Below, in pieces: positions 1 through 6,019 of a DNA stretch of 17,252 nt. A model generated the notes under the pieces. The model was not told where the DNA came from, did no database searches, and saw only the letters and a list, made by a program, of their open reading frames with translations. The stretch's first letter is position 1. Each line of letters opens with the position of its first letter. The DNA comes from Alistipes sp. CAG:514. GTDB taxonomy: Bacteria; Bacteroidota; Bacteroidia; Bacteroidales; UBA932. The position numbers and the translations under genes are program-made. Where the stretch lies: assembly GCA_000431015.1 (NCBI GenBank), contig HF986010.1, forward strand, positions 1-17,252. Reading direction: 5' to 3'.

Positions 1-23
1 GCCGCGGCGTAAAACTTATAAAA

Positions 24-1463
24 TTAACGAACTATTGTATTATGAATTATATCCGTGAATACATTGAATTCCCTTATCTTGAATAAGATAGCTATTACTA
101 TATAGGAGATCAATCCAATGATAATTCCTGCGCAGAGCTTCCCGAATGAATTAGGTATGAAGTTCACAGTAAGTAAAACAAGTCCGCCCATTAGAAGTGC
201 CGCACAAAAATTCATCCCAGTGTCTAATATCTTTTCTACTATTCCATAGTTGAATGCCTTTTTTGTGTAGTAAGCGATTATTATTAGATGGATAATGGTT
301 GCGAGGACTTGGCCAATGCACATTATTATTAGTCCCATTGAGGCGGTCGCTATCAAGATTATTATACTGATGCTTTTTGTTATTATAGTGATTCTGAGAA
401 AGTAATCAGAACGTCCGGCAGCCTTGAGCATCGTGAGGTCAAGGTTTGTGATAGGCACCCATAATAGTGAAAAACATAGCACTTGCATTACAGGTATGGC
501 CATTTCCCATTTGTCGGTCAGACATATTCGGATAAAAGGGTCTGCGATAGCAGCCATGCCGATCACCATAGGAAAAATTATAAAAGATGCCATTCTGACC
601 AGTTGGCGGTATGCGTCGATGGAGCGTGATCTATCGTCCTTTATTGAACTTAGTATTGGATATGAAACTTGGCCAATAATGGTGGTAACGGTCTCGGAAG
701 GGAATTTGATTAAACTTTCTCCTTTGTTGTAGGCTCCAAGAGATTCGGGAGCGTACATTTTGCCTATTACAAGAGTGTATATGTTGTTATAAATGGTATT
801 GATTAAAGATGCCCCGAGTAATCTGGATCCAAAAGAGAAGTGTTCATTCAATGAATTCCAGGAAAAAATGGCTTTAGGTGTCCAACGGCTGAAAACCCAC
901 AACAAGAGTGATCGTACAGTCGCACTAGTCAAGGCCTGAACGACCAGAGACCAGATTCCGAACCCCTTGTATGCCATGAACAGTGCCGCACTTCCCGATA
1001 TTATAGCTGAAATGATAGATATCTTGGCAAAGACCTTGAAATTTACCTCGATTGTTAGCTTTGAGTTTTGAACAATAGCCAGAGCATTGATTATGAGTAC
1101 CAACGAATAGATCTTGGTGAGGTCTACAAATACAGGCTGTTCGTAAAAACTCGCGATGAATGGTGCAACGGCGTACAATATAATATAAAACAGCAAAGCT
1201 GCGAAGATATTAAAGTAGAATATAGTGGAGAAGTCTGTCTCGGAACATTTGCATTTTCTTACAAGTGCCGCTCCAAAGCCAGAGTCCACAAAGCATTGAC
1301 AAATTGCCATCATCACAGCCAATATTGCGATCACTCCATAGTCTCCTGGGCTTAATTGTCTGGCGATGAGCAGATTGAAAAGAAAACTCAATCCTTTGCT
1401 GGAGAAGATGTCAAGTCCTCCCCAAAATAACCCCTTGATGGTTTTATCTCTCAAGTCCCCCAT
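24..1463 (-). CDS. Polysaccharide/lipopolysaccharide flippase (MOP superfamily, WzxC/TuaB-like)
   Basis: A 479-residue, almost wholly hydrophobic protein with about 12-14 predicted membrane segments. It begins with the family pattern 'KGLFWGGLDIFSSKG..FLFNLLIARQLSPGDYG' split over residues 10-43, typical of Polysacc_synt (MATE-like MOP) flippases. Such proteins move undecaprenyl-linked sugar repeat units across the inner membrane in capsule, O-antigen or exopolysaccharide assembly. Length fits the family and both ends are inside the window (stop TAA at 24-26). It lies downstream of the UpxY-type antiterminator and the HAD gene on the same strand, so it is probably an early gene of a surface-polysaccharide locus continuing beyond the left edge. 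It is markedly more AT-rich than its neighbours, which fits the exchangeable nature of such loci. The substrate cannot be read from the sequence. Confidence 0.9.
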   Translation of the reverse strand: MGDLRDKTIKGLFWGGLDIFSSKGLSFLFNLLIARQLSPGDYGVIAILAVMMAICQCFVDSGFGAALVRKCKCSETDFSTIFYFNIFAALLFYIILYAVAPFIASFYEQPVFVDLTKIYSLVLIINALAIVQNSKLTIEVNFKVFAKISIISAIISGSAALFMAYKGFGIWSLVVQALTSATVRSLLLWVFSRWTPKAIFSWNSLNEHFSFGSRLLGASLINTIYNNIYTLVIGKMYAPESLGAYNKGESLIKFPSETVTTIIGQVSYPILSSIKDDRSRSIDAYRQLVRMASFIIFPMVIGMAAIADPFIRICLTDKWEMAIPVMQVLCFSLLWVPITNLDLTMLKAAGRSDYFLRITIITKSISIIILIATASMGLIIMCIGQVLATIIHLIIIAYYTKKAFNYGIVEKILDTGMNFCAALLMGGLVLLTVNFIPNSFGKLCAGIIIGLISYIVIAILFKIREFNVFTDIIHNTIVR

Positions 1464-1558
1464 AATACCTTTTGTGATATATATGTAGACTGGTGATTCT
1501 CACTCATTGAGCGCAGATGTCCGCCGCTTTGTGCCCTCATCCGGTGCGTGGGCGGGAA

Positions 1559-1993
1559 CTATTTCCCGGACCAGGGCCAGAGGGACTTGCGGCGGGTGGG
1601 GGAGGGCGAGGTTGAGTGGGAGAGGTAGTAGTCGCGGAAGGTTATTCCTTCGGTGATCACGTGGTAGATCACGCCCCAGTCGGGAAGTCCTCCCAGGTTG
1701 CGGTCGTCGATGAAGAGGTCGGCTTTCAGTTTGCGCGGGGAGGTCGGGGTGTCCTCACCTTCGTAGAAGTCCTCGGGGTGGTTGCTGTTCACGGCATAGA
1801 ACTCCAGGCCGCGGCCGCGGCACCAATCCACGGCGTCCTTCAGCAGCTGGCCTTCCCTTACCGACCAAAGTATCAGGGTGTGATGGTCGGCCTGAAGGCG
1901 TTTCAGCGTTTCCACGGCGAAAGGTATCTCTTTGCCTATCTTGGGGTACTTGTGCTCGACGATGGTCCCGTCAAAGTCAACCGCTATGATCAT
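1559..1993 (-). CDS. Small HAD-superfamily hydrolase (BT0820-like)
   Basis: A 144-residue protein with HAD motif I 'DFDGT' at residues 6-10 (nucleophile D6, acid/base D8), motif II around 'ILWSVREG' (S44), a basic 'KLKAD' near residues 88-92 and motif IV 'FIDDRN' (D96, D97). There is no room for a large cap domain, so it is a minimal HAD fold that probably acts on a small phosphorylated compound or a sugar phosphate. Proteins of this size and pattern are common in Bacteroidales, and I recall the structural-genomics protein BT0820 as close. The natural substrate is unknown to me. It sits between the UpxY-type regulator and the flippase, which suggests but does not prove a role in polysaccharide synthesis. 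Start ATG at 1993 places motif I at the usual distance from the N-terminus. The last ~20 residues are Ser/Pro/Arg-rich and probably disordered. Confidence 0.85.
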   Translation of the reverse strand: MIIAVDFDGTIVEHKYPKIGKEIPFAVETLKRLQADHHTLILWSVREGQLLKDAVDWCRGRGLEFYAVNSNHPEDFYEGEDTPTSPRKLKADLFIDDRNLGGLPDWGVIYHVITEGITFRDYYLSHSTSPSPTRRKSLWPWSGK

Positions 1994-2062
1994 CTTTTTA
2001 AAGTGTTATGTTGTGTCTTGGGAAATTCTTGGGGCTTGGCACCTGTTGCAATAGGTTAGGTG

Positions 2063-2149
2063 TCAATTAGTTAGATCGGTGAACGACTCGAAGGCGATTA
2101 CTGGTGAATTCGCTTTATTCATTGAACAGTCGAACATGCTCAGTAACAT
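2063..2149 (-). other. Possible 28-codon leader ORF before the HAD gene
   Basis: An ATG at 2149 opens a 28-codon frame (MLLSMFDCSMNKANSPVIAF...) that ends in TGA at 2063. It starts only a few bases downstream of a promoter-like sequence at 2155-2185, so it would be at the very 5' end of a transcript reading into the HAD and flippase genes. The same frame extends upstream into the end of the UpxY gene (to 2284), but that longer form has no recognisable homology. Codon composition gives no strong support, so treat it as a candidate leader peptide only. Confidence 0.2.
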
Positions 2150-2154
2150 TGCAT

Positions 2155-2185
2155 CAAATATATGAAATTCTATCCTAAAAGGCAA
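2155..2185 (-). promoter_or_regulatory. Candidate promoter between upxY-like gene and HAD gene
   Basis: On the minus strand a TTG (2185-2183, within CTTG) is followed after 20 nt by TATATTTG (2162-2155), a full match to the Bacteroidota -7 box TAnnTTTG. Transcription would begin near 2149 and give a leader of about 155 nt before the HAD start at 1993. This would allow the polysaccharide genes to be transcribed separately from the antiterminator gene. The leader also holds a weak inverted repeat, CACCT/AGGTG at 2040-2044 and 2058-2062. Confidence 0.5.
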
Positions 2186-2264
2186 GTCGATCGGTCGGGA
2201 AAATTGAAATGTTCCTGAATCCCGGGCCGGTTTCCAGGGCATGTCCGCGCAACCGGAAGGCTTC

Positions 2265-2807
2265 CTATTCAATCGGAGCGACAAGGTCGGGATGGACGGA
2301 GACCAGCGCGACGGAGACCACGCCCTTTATCTCGACGATGACTTTCCTGGAGCGGTATCCCTTGACCTTGACAAACACACCTTCGCATCCTTCGAATATT
2401 CCTCCCGTTATCCGGACCTTCTGCGCTTTTGTGAAATTGATCTCGGCGGGACCGAAAAAACGCAGGGACTCGTCATAGGATCCCGCCACCGCGATGAATG
2501 TCCTCATCTGCTTCTCGGGGACAGTGATCTTCTTGCCGAGTCTTTGATCCATCATGTATTGCAGCATGGGAATGCGGGTGGGCTGCTTAAGCTCTTGGAT
2601 TCCGGATGCGGTGGCGCGTATGAATATGATGTTGTGGATCACAGGTACGAGGCGCTTTTTTCCGGTTCTGGCGGATTTCTCGTACTTCATCGGAATGAAG
2701 TTTTCCACGCCTTTCTCGTCCAGAAGCCTTTTGGCCTCCAGCTCACGGTGGTAGGTGACCCGCATCGTGAACCACATCAGTTCCTCAGTCTCGCCTGGTC
2801 TGCCCAT
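2265..2807 (-). CDS. UpxY-family transcription antiterminator (NusG paralogue)
   Basis: 180 residues with the NusG layout. The N-terminal NGN domain covers about residues 11-110 ('MWFTMRVTYHRELEAKRLL', 'ENFIPMKYEK', 'HNIIFIRAT'), and a C-terminal KOW-like domain about 125-178 ('KVRITGGIFEGCEGVF', 'GVVSVALVSVHPDLV'). In Bacteroides such UpxY proteins bind RNA polymerase and prevent early termination in the leader of their own capsule operon. This copy stands directly ahead of a HAD gene and a flippase, the position expected for the first gene of a polysaccharide locus. The start at 2807 is supported by AGGAAAG about 4 nt upstream; it lies 18 nt after the DJ-1-like gene, so it could be co-transcribed with it. 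The general NusG of the cell must be elsewhere. No partner UpxZ gene is visible here. Confidence 0.88.
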   Translation of the reverse strand: MGRPGETEELMWFTMRVTYHRELEAKRLLDEKGVENFIPMKYEKSARTGKKRLVPVIHNIIFIRATASGIQELKQPTRIPMLQYMMDQRLGKKITVPEKQMRTFIAVAGSYDESLRFFGPAEINFTKAQKVRITGGIFEGCEGVFVKVKGYRSRKVIVEIKGVVSVALVSVHPDLVAPIE

Positions 2808-2825
2808 TTGCTTTCCTGTTAACCA

Positions 2826-3404
2826 CTATGAGAGCATCATGGCGGCGCGGATGCCTTCCGCAAGAGCCGGGCTTGTCACGTGTCCAACGATGGCAAGGGC
2901 AAAATCGATGGCGCACCCCGGCCCGCGTCCTGTGATCAGGTTGCCGGAAGTCACCGCCGGTGTCTTGACGTACTCGCCGCCTTTAGCGATAGGCTCCTCC
3001 TCGAATCCGTCGTAGCAAGTGAACCGTTGTCCCTCAAGGGTCGGGAGCTGCGAGACCACCAGCCCGGGAGCCGCGCAGATCGCCGCGACGGTGCCTCCTT
3101 CGGCGTAGTGGCTTTTCATCAGTTCCATGAGATCGTGGTTGTCGGCAAGGTGCCTGGCTCCTGGCAATCCGCCCGGGAAAACCATAACATCTTTCCGGTC
3201 GGTTCCCTCTGTCTTGACTTCGGACCTGAATCCGTCCCAGTCAAGGTCGGCGGTGACGGGAACCCCGTGAGCGCCTTTTACTTCCTTGTCTGTGTTGATG
3301 GAAACTGTCCGGGCGTTGATCCCTCCTCTTCTGAGGATGTCCACGGTGGCGAGGGCCTCGATCTCCTCGAACCCTTCCGCAAGGAATATGAAGACTCCTT
3401 TCAT
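2826..3404 (-). CDS. DJ-1/PfpI family protein (YajL/ThiJ-like)
   Basis: 192 residues, the full length of a single-domain DJ-1 protein. The conserved N-terminal strand and acidic residue are in 'LAEGFEEIEA' (E16 is the likely partner of the reactive cysteine). The nucleophile-elbow motif is 'AAICAAPG' with C110, preceded by 'VFPGGLPGA' at 75-83. Members act as protein or nucleotide deglycases/glyoxalase III-type enzymes or as redox chaperones in the cytoplasm, and the exact activity cannot be told from sequence. It lies downstream of tRNA-Gln and its hairpin. A possible weak promoter, TTTG then 19 nt then TATCATTA, lies just upstream, around 3444-3414. The stop TAG is 18 nt before the UpxY-type gene. 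Confidence 0.92.
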   Translation of the reverse strand: MKGVFIFLAEGFEEIEALATVDILRRGGINARTVSINTDKEVKGAHGVPVTADLDWDGFRSEVKTEGTDRKDVMVFPGGLPGARHLADNHDLMELMKSHYAEGGTVAAICAAPGLVVSQLPTLEGQRFTCYDGFEEEPIAKGGEYVKTPAVTSGNLITGRGPGCAIDFALAIVGHVTSPALAEGIRAAMMLS

Positions 3405-3448
3405 GGCATTATATTGTTAATGATACTGTTTCCTCCATTGAAGACAAA

Positions 3449-3512
3449 ACAACCGGTCACTTCGGCTGGCTCAGCGACCTTGTCAGGCCCCGCGTCCTAA
3501 GTGACCAGTTGT
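3449..3512 (-). terminator. Long hairpin after tRNA-Gln, REP-like
   Basis: ACAACCGGTCACTT (3449-3462) is matched by AAGTGACCAGTTGT (3499-3512), a 14-bp stem with one mismatch or wobble around a 36-nt interior that can fold further. Read on the minus strand it begins 4 nt after the tRNA discriminator base and is followed by TTTTGT, so it can end the tRNA transcript. The interior carries CTTCGGCTGGCTCAGCGACC (plus strand, 3460-3479), which resembles a sequence in the nadD-rpmH spacer, so it may belong to a dispersed palindromic repeat family. Confidence 0.6.
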
Positions 3513-3516
3513 GATG

Positions 3517-3587
3517 TTGAGATATCAGGACTCGAACCTGAACTGGCAGAACCAAAATCTGTAGTGCTACCATTACACCATACCTCA
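3517..3587 (-). tRNA. tRNA-Gln (anticodon UUG)
   Basis: Read on the minus strand the 71-nt sequence folds as a full cloverleaf. The acceptor arms are TGAGGTA (3587-3581) and TATCTCA (3524-3518) with A as discriminator. The D-arm region is GGTGTAATGGTAGCAC, the anticodon loop is TTTTGGT closed by CAGA/TCTG, and the T arm is CAGG-TTCGAGT-CCTG. The anticodon TTG reads CAA, thus glutamine. The terminal CCA is not encoded, as is usual in Bacteroidota. It is transcribed from its own strong promoter at 3598-3629. Confidence 0.95.
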
Positions 3588-3597
3588 GTTCCATCCG

Positions 3598-3629
3598 CAA
3601 ATTTATCTATTTTCCTGCAAATCTGCAAA
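3598..3629 (-). promoter_or_regulatory. Promoter of tRNA-Gln
   Basis: TTTG (3629-3626), a 20-nt spacer and TAAATTTG (3605-3598) match both Bacteroidota promoter boxes exactly. The predicted start is about 5 nt upstream of the tRNA 5' end. The -33 box lies just after the tadA stop codon. Confidence 0.75.
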
Positions 3630-3631
3630 CA

Positions 3632-4066
3632 TTATCTTTTCTCCCGGAAGAAATCAATCATCAAGGCAGAGCATTCGTCAGCCAATACTCCTGACCTTAC
3701 CTGGGTCTTGGGATGAAGCAAGGAAGGCGTGAACATTGAATAACCTCTTTTGGGATCCGGCGTTCCGAAGACAATGCGTCCGATCTGAGCCCAGTTCAAG
3801 GCTCCTGCGCACATCGGACAAGGCTCCACTGTCACGTACAGTGTGCAGTCGCCAAGATATTTCCCTCCGACCGCTTCGGTGGCGGCGGTAACGGCGATCA
3901 TCTCTGCGTGGGCGGTAGGGTCGTGCAGCATTTCCGTCATGTTGTGTCCGCGGCCTATGATCCGTCCCTTGCAGACGATAACCGCCCCGATGGGAATCTC
4001 GTCCTCCTCCAAGGCCAGATGAGCCTCTTTCAGAGCCTCTGCCATGTATTTCTCGTCAATGTCCAT
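3632..4066 (-). CDS. tadA: tRNA-specific adenosine-34 deaminase TadA
   Basis: 144 residues of the cytidine-deaminase-like fold. The zinc/proton-shuttle motif 'HAE' is at 53-55 and the zinc motif 'PCPMC' is at 82-86 (C83, C86). 'MAEALKEAHLALEEDEIPIGAVIV' at the N-terminus is typical of TadA. The enzyme converts A34 of tRNA-Arg(ACG) to inosine in the cytoplasm. Some close relatives are annotated only as nucleoside deaminases (guanine deaminase-like), but 'EPCPMCAGAL' and the length favour TadA. It lies in a cluster of translation genes (rpmH upstream, tRNA-Gln downstream). No clear -7 box was seen directly upstream; a large inverted repeat separates it from rpmH. Confidence 0.9.
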   Translation of the reverse strand: MDIDEKYMAEALKEAHLALEEDEIPIGAVIVCKGRIIGRGHNMTEMLHDPTAHAEMIAVTAATEAVGGKYLGDCTLYVTVEPCPMCAGALNWAQIGRIVFGTPDPKRGYSMFTPSLLHPKTQVRSGVLADECSALMIDFFREKR

Positions 4067-4122
4067 CGGTTGCTATTATGTAATCCTTGTCTTTACCAAC
4101 TCATTGCCTGAGGCTTACTATG

Positions 4123-4160
4123 ACAAAGGGTGGCTAAATGATTATTTAGTCACCCTTTGT
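4123..4160 (-). terminator. 17-bp inverted repeat between rpmH and tadA
   Basis: ACAAAGGGTGGCTAAAT (4123-4139) and ATTTAGTCACCCTTTGT (4144-4160) form a 17-bp stem with a 4-nt loop. As minus-strand RNA there is one A-C mismatch; as plus-strand RNA the same pair is a G-U wobble. It lies 16 nt after the rpmH stop and is the probable rpmH terminator, although no clear U-run follows on either strand. Confidence 0.6.
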
Positions 4161-4176
4161 GTGAAGTCAAAACTGA

Positions 4177-4329
4177 TTACCACCTGTCCTCAGATGATAC
4201 AGTAAGTTTTTTGCGTCCGTGGCGGCGACGGGAAGCGAGTACGCGGCGACCGTTGGCGGTAGCCATTCTCTCACGGAATCCGTGTTTGTTCACGCGCTTG
4301 CGTCTGGATGGTTGAAATGTCCTTTTCAT
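4177..4329 (-). CDS. rpmH: 50S ribosomal protein L34
   Basis: A 50-codon frame that starts with 'MKRTFQPSRRKRVNKHGFRE' and continues 'RMATANGRRVLASRRRHGRKKLTV', the unmistakable L34 sequence, very rich in Arg and Lys. L34 is a small basic protein of the large ribosomal subunit. A perfect promoter lies 36 nt upstream and a strong inverted repeat follows the stop, so it is probably transcribed alone. The C-terminus 'SSEDRW' is a few residues longer than in many bacteria. It is not next to dnaA or rnpA as in many other phyla. Confidence 0.96.
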   Translation of the reverse strand: MKRTFQPSRRKRVNKHGFRERMATANGRRVLASRRRHGRKKLTVSSEDRW

Positions 4330-4364
4330 ATCTACTTATTTTTATATTTTTCCAAAACGGACTG

Positions 4365-4395
4365 CAAATTTAATCCTTTTGCCGTAAACTGCAAA
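4365..4395 (-). promoter_or_regulatory. Promoter of rpmH
   Basis: TTTG (4395-4392), 19-nt spacer, TAAATTTG (4372-4365) on the minus strand is an exact Bacteroidota promoter. The predicted start near 4359 gives a leader of about 30 nt. Confidence 0.8.
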
Positions 4396-4450
4396 ATATT
4401 TTCGCCTTAAGTTTACTCACTTAAGTTTTTAATGTGCCGTTTTGCGGTTC

Positions 4451-4497
4451 CGGGTGGCGCTCAGGCAGGCTCGTGCGCTTCGACAAGCCCTGCGACC
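4451..4497. repeat. Imperfect GC-rich palindrome between nadD and rpmH
   Basis: The segment can fold with GGGT (4452-4455)/ACCC (4495-4498) outside and GGCT (4468-4471)/AGCC (4486-4489) inside, with mismatches between. It includes CTTCGACAAGCCCTGCGACC (4478-4497), which matches 15 of 20 positions with 3460-3479 in the tRNA-Gln hairpin. It may serve as a terminator after nadD or be a dispersed repeat. Confidence 0.4.
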
Positions 4498-4527
4498 CTG
4501 GCGACCGTCGCTGCCAAGCGGTCCGGC

Positions 4528-5201
4528 TTACATCAGGTAGGCGGACATGTCCTTTCCGGCGAGAAGTCCTTCGCGGATCTCTGTTGAGGAGATGTCAACG
4601 ATCGGGGCGTTGATGACCTCGATGTTGTAGGAACGCAGCAGGGCATCCTCAAGGCTCACCATGCCGCCAGGGACAATCTCCTCGGAGTCAAGGACGTAGG
4701 GGGTCGGCAGATTCTTGCACTCCTCGATCAGCTGACTCCTGATCGCCTCCACGTCGAAGCCTTTGCGCGGGTAGACTGTCACGCCATATTCGGAAAGAAT
4801 CCTTGGGAAGTCCCTCCAGCGCTTGATGCTCTGCAGGTTGTCTGCTCCGATGACGAGCGTGAAATCGTTGTCCGGCTCGCGCAGTTTCAATGCGTCCAGT
4901 GTCTTTATCGTGTAGTGTGGAGGATCCATCCTGAGTTCGATGTCGTCCACCCACACGTGTAGGTCGGGATGGCGCTTCACGGCGGGCCCCCCCGCCTCAT
5001 AACGGCTTTTTCTCGCAGGGGGGCCGCCGCTTCATAACGGCTTTCTCCAGAAGCGGCGCTGATGGAGTCCTTCAAGGGATTCTTCGGGGACACGACGAGG
5101 TAGACCCAGTCATATTCCTTTTCCCTTGTCAGGTACTCCATGATGGTCTGGTGACCGATGTGCAAAGGGTTGAACGACCCGGAGTAGACAGCTATCTTCA
5201 C
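4528..5201 (-). pseudogene. nadD: Nicotinate-nucleotide adenylyltransferase, frame broken by a 35-bp duplication
   Basis: NadD joins ATP and nicotinate mononucleotide to give deamido-NAD. The N-terminal part (5201-4980) has 'GSFNPLHIGH' with the nucleotidyltransferase HxGH motif and then reaches a stop after 'RRGGPP'. The rest continues in another frame from about 4980: 'HPDLHVWVDDIELRMDPPHYT', 'FTLVIGADNL', 'RWRDF' and the C-terminal 'DISSTEIREGL'. AAGCCGTTATGA occurs at minus 5043-5032 and again at 5008-4997, 35 bp apart. Removing 35 bp gives 'RYEAGGPAVKRHPD', in frame, with the spacing normal for the family and a total of 212 residues. The start is GTG, 4 nt after the gmk stop, so gmk and nadD form an operon. 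Since NadD is normally essential, this is either a recent mutation, a mixed population or a sequence error in a G/C-run region. Confidence 0.88.
4997..5043 (-). repeat. 35-bp-offset direct duplication inside nadD
   Basis: The 12-mer AAGCCGTTATGA (minus strand) occurs at 5043-5032 and 5008-4997. Flanking bases (GAGAAA before, GCGG after) are also shared, with small differences. GGCCCCCC and GGGGGGGCC blocks around the second copy can also pair as an inverted repeat. The offset of 35 is not a multiple of three and causes the nadD frameshift. Confidence 0.85.
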
Positions 5202-5205
5202 TACT

Positions 5206-5811
5206 CTACACTATTGTTGAATAATTCAGTTTTCCGTCGTCGAGAAAGTCTTCGACAACCTTCTCGGACTCCGCGAAAGCGGTCTGGAGGTTGTCATTGA
5301 CAAGAACATAGTCGAATTTCGGGGCGTAGGTCATCTCTTCCGCCGCTTTCGCCACGCGCTCTTCGATGGCCTCGGGAGAGTCGGTGCCCCTCTTGACGAG
5401 CCTTTCCCTGAGCGCCTCCACGGACGGGGCCTGGACGAAGACGGAGAGTGCCTTGTCACCGAAATATTTCTTGAGGTTGACTCCACCCTTCACATCCACA
5501 TCGAATATGATCACGTGGCCCGCCGCCCAGATCCTCTGGACTTCCGACTTCAGCGTTCCATAGAAGTGATCCTCGTAGACCTCCTCATATTCAACGAAGG
5601 AGTCCTCGGCGATCAGCTCGCGGAACCTTTCCGGCGTGACGAAGTAGTACTCTTTGCCGTCTTGCTCCGTGCCTCGCGGGGCTCTTGAGGTGGCGGAGAT
5701 GGAAAACTCCATCGCATCCTTATAGATTCCGAGAATGTGATTTACAATCGTACTCTTTCCGGATCCCGACGGGGCGGAGAAAATCAGAACTTTGTTGCTC
5801 AAAATGTCCAT
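5206..5811 (-). CDS. gmk: Guanylate kinase
   Basis: 201 residues from ATG 5811. The P-loop 'SAPSGSGKST' is at 12-21, the GMP-binding 'SATSRAPRGTEQDGKEYYFV' follows, then 'EYEEVYEDHFYGT' and 'IIFDVDVKGG'. It phosphorylates GMP/dGMP to GDP/dGDP in the cytoplasm. The open frame extends 27 codons upstream to 5892, but that part is Asn/Lys/Phe-rich with no homology, while the start at 'MDILSNKVLIFSAPSG' puts the P-loop at the usual place. The candidate -7 box at 5913-5920 leaves a leader of about 95 nt with this start. nadD begins 4 nt after the stop. Confidence 0.95.
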   Translation of the reverse strand: MDILSNKVLIFSAPSGSGKSTIVNHILGIYKDAMEFSISATSRAPRGTEQDGKEYYFVTPERFRELIAEDSFVEYEEVYEDHFYGTLKSEVQRIWAAGHVIIFDVDVKGGVNLKKYFGDKALSVFVQAPSVEALRERLVKRGTDSPEAIEERVAKAAEEMTYAPKFDYVLVNDNLQTAFAESEKVVEDFLDDGKLNYSTIV

Positions 5812-5912
5812 TGTAATGATGCGGTTTTGGAAGCTGTTTTTGTTATTTTGTCTAAAATGAAGATTTTTCTCCTCAAAGAGCATTTCAAACAAATCAAAGC
5901 AGTTTCTTGATG

Positions 5913-5920
5913 CAAAGGTA
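5913..5920 (-). promoter_or_regulatory. Candidate -7 box of the gmk-nadD operon
   Basis: TACCTTTG on the minus strand matches TAnnTTTG; no good TTTG -33 box lies 19-21 nt upstream. It is divergent from the box at 5975-5982. Confidence 0.55.
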
Positions 5921-5974
5921 TCATTTTTTGCTGAAAGAACAGGCTTTTAAATCGTTCTTTTCATTTAAAATGCT

Positions 5975-5982
5975 TATTTTTG
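5975..5982 (+). promoter_or_regulatory. Candidate -7 box of the small RHH gene
   Basis: TATTTTTG matches TAnnTTTG. The predicted start near 5988 lies about 30 nt ahead of the TTG start codon at 6020. No good -33 box was found. Confidence 0.5.
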
Positions 5983-6019
5983 CAGCCATTGTTTTTAGAA
6001 TTCTCCAAACGAGACGACT

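Noticed and set aside
2063..2284. The long, 73-codon form of the minus-strand frame after the UpxY gene
   Set aside because: It begins inside the end of the UpxY gene, has no homology and would run across a probable promoter; only the 28-codon 3' part is kept, as a low-confidence leader ORF.
2241..2822. A 193-codon plus-strand open frame opposite the UpxY-type gene
   Set aside because: It mirrors the NGN and KOW domains of the antiterminator in reverse; no independent evidence.
5812..5892. 27-codon N-terminal extension of gmk
   Set aside because: The residues are low-complexity Asn/Lys/Phe without homology, and the P-loop is at the normal distance from the ATG at 5811.
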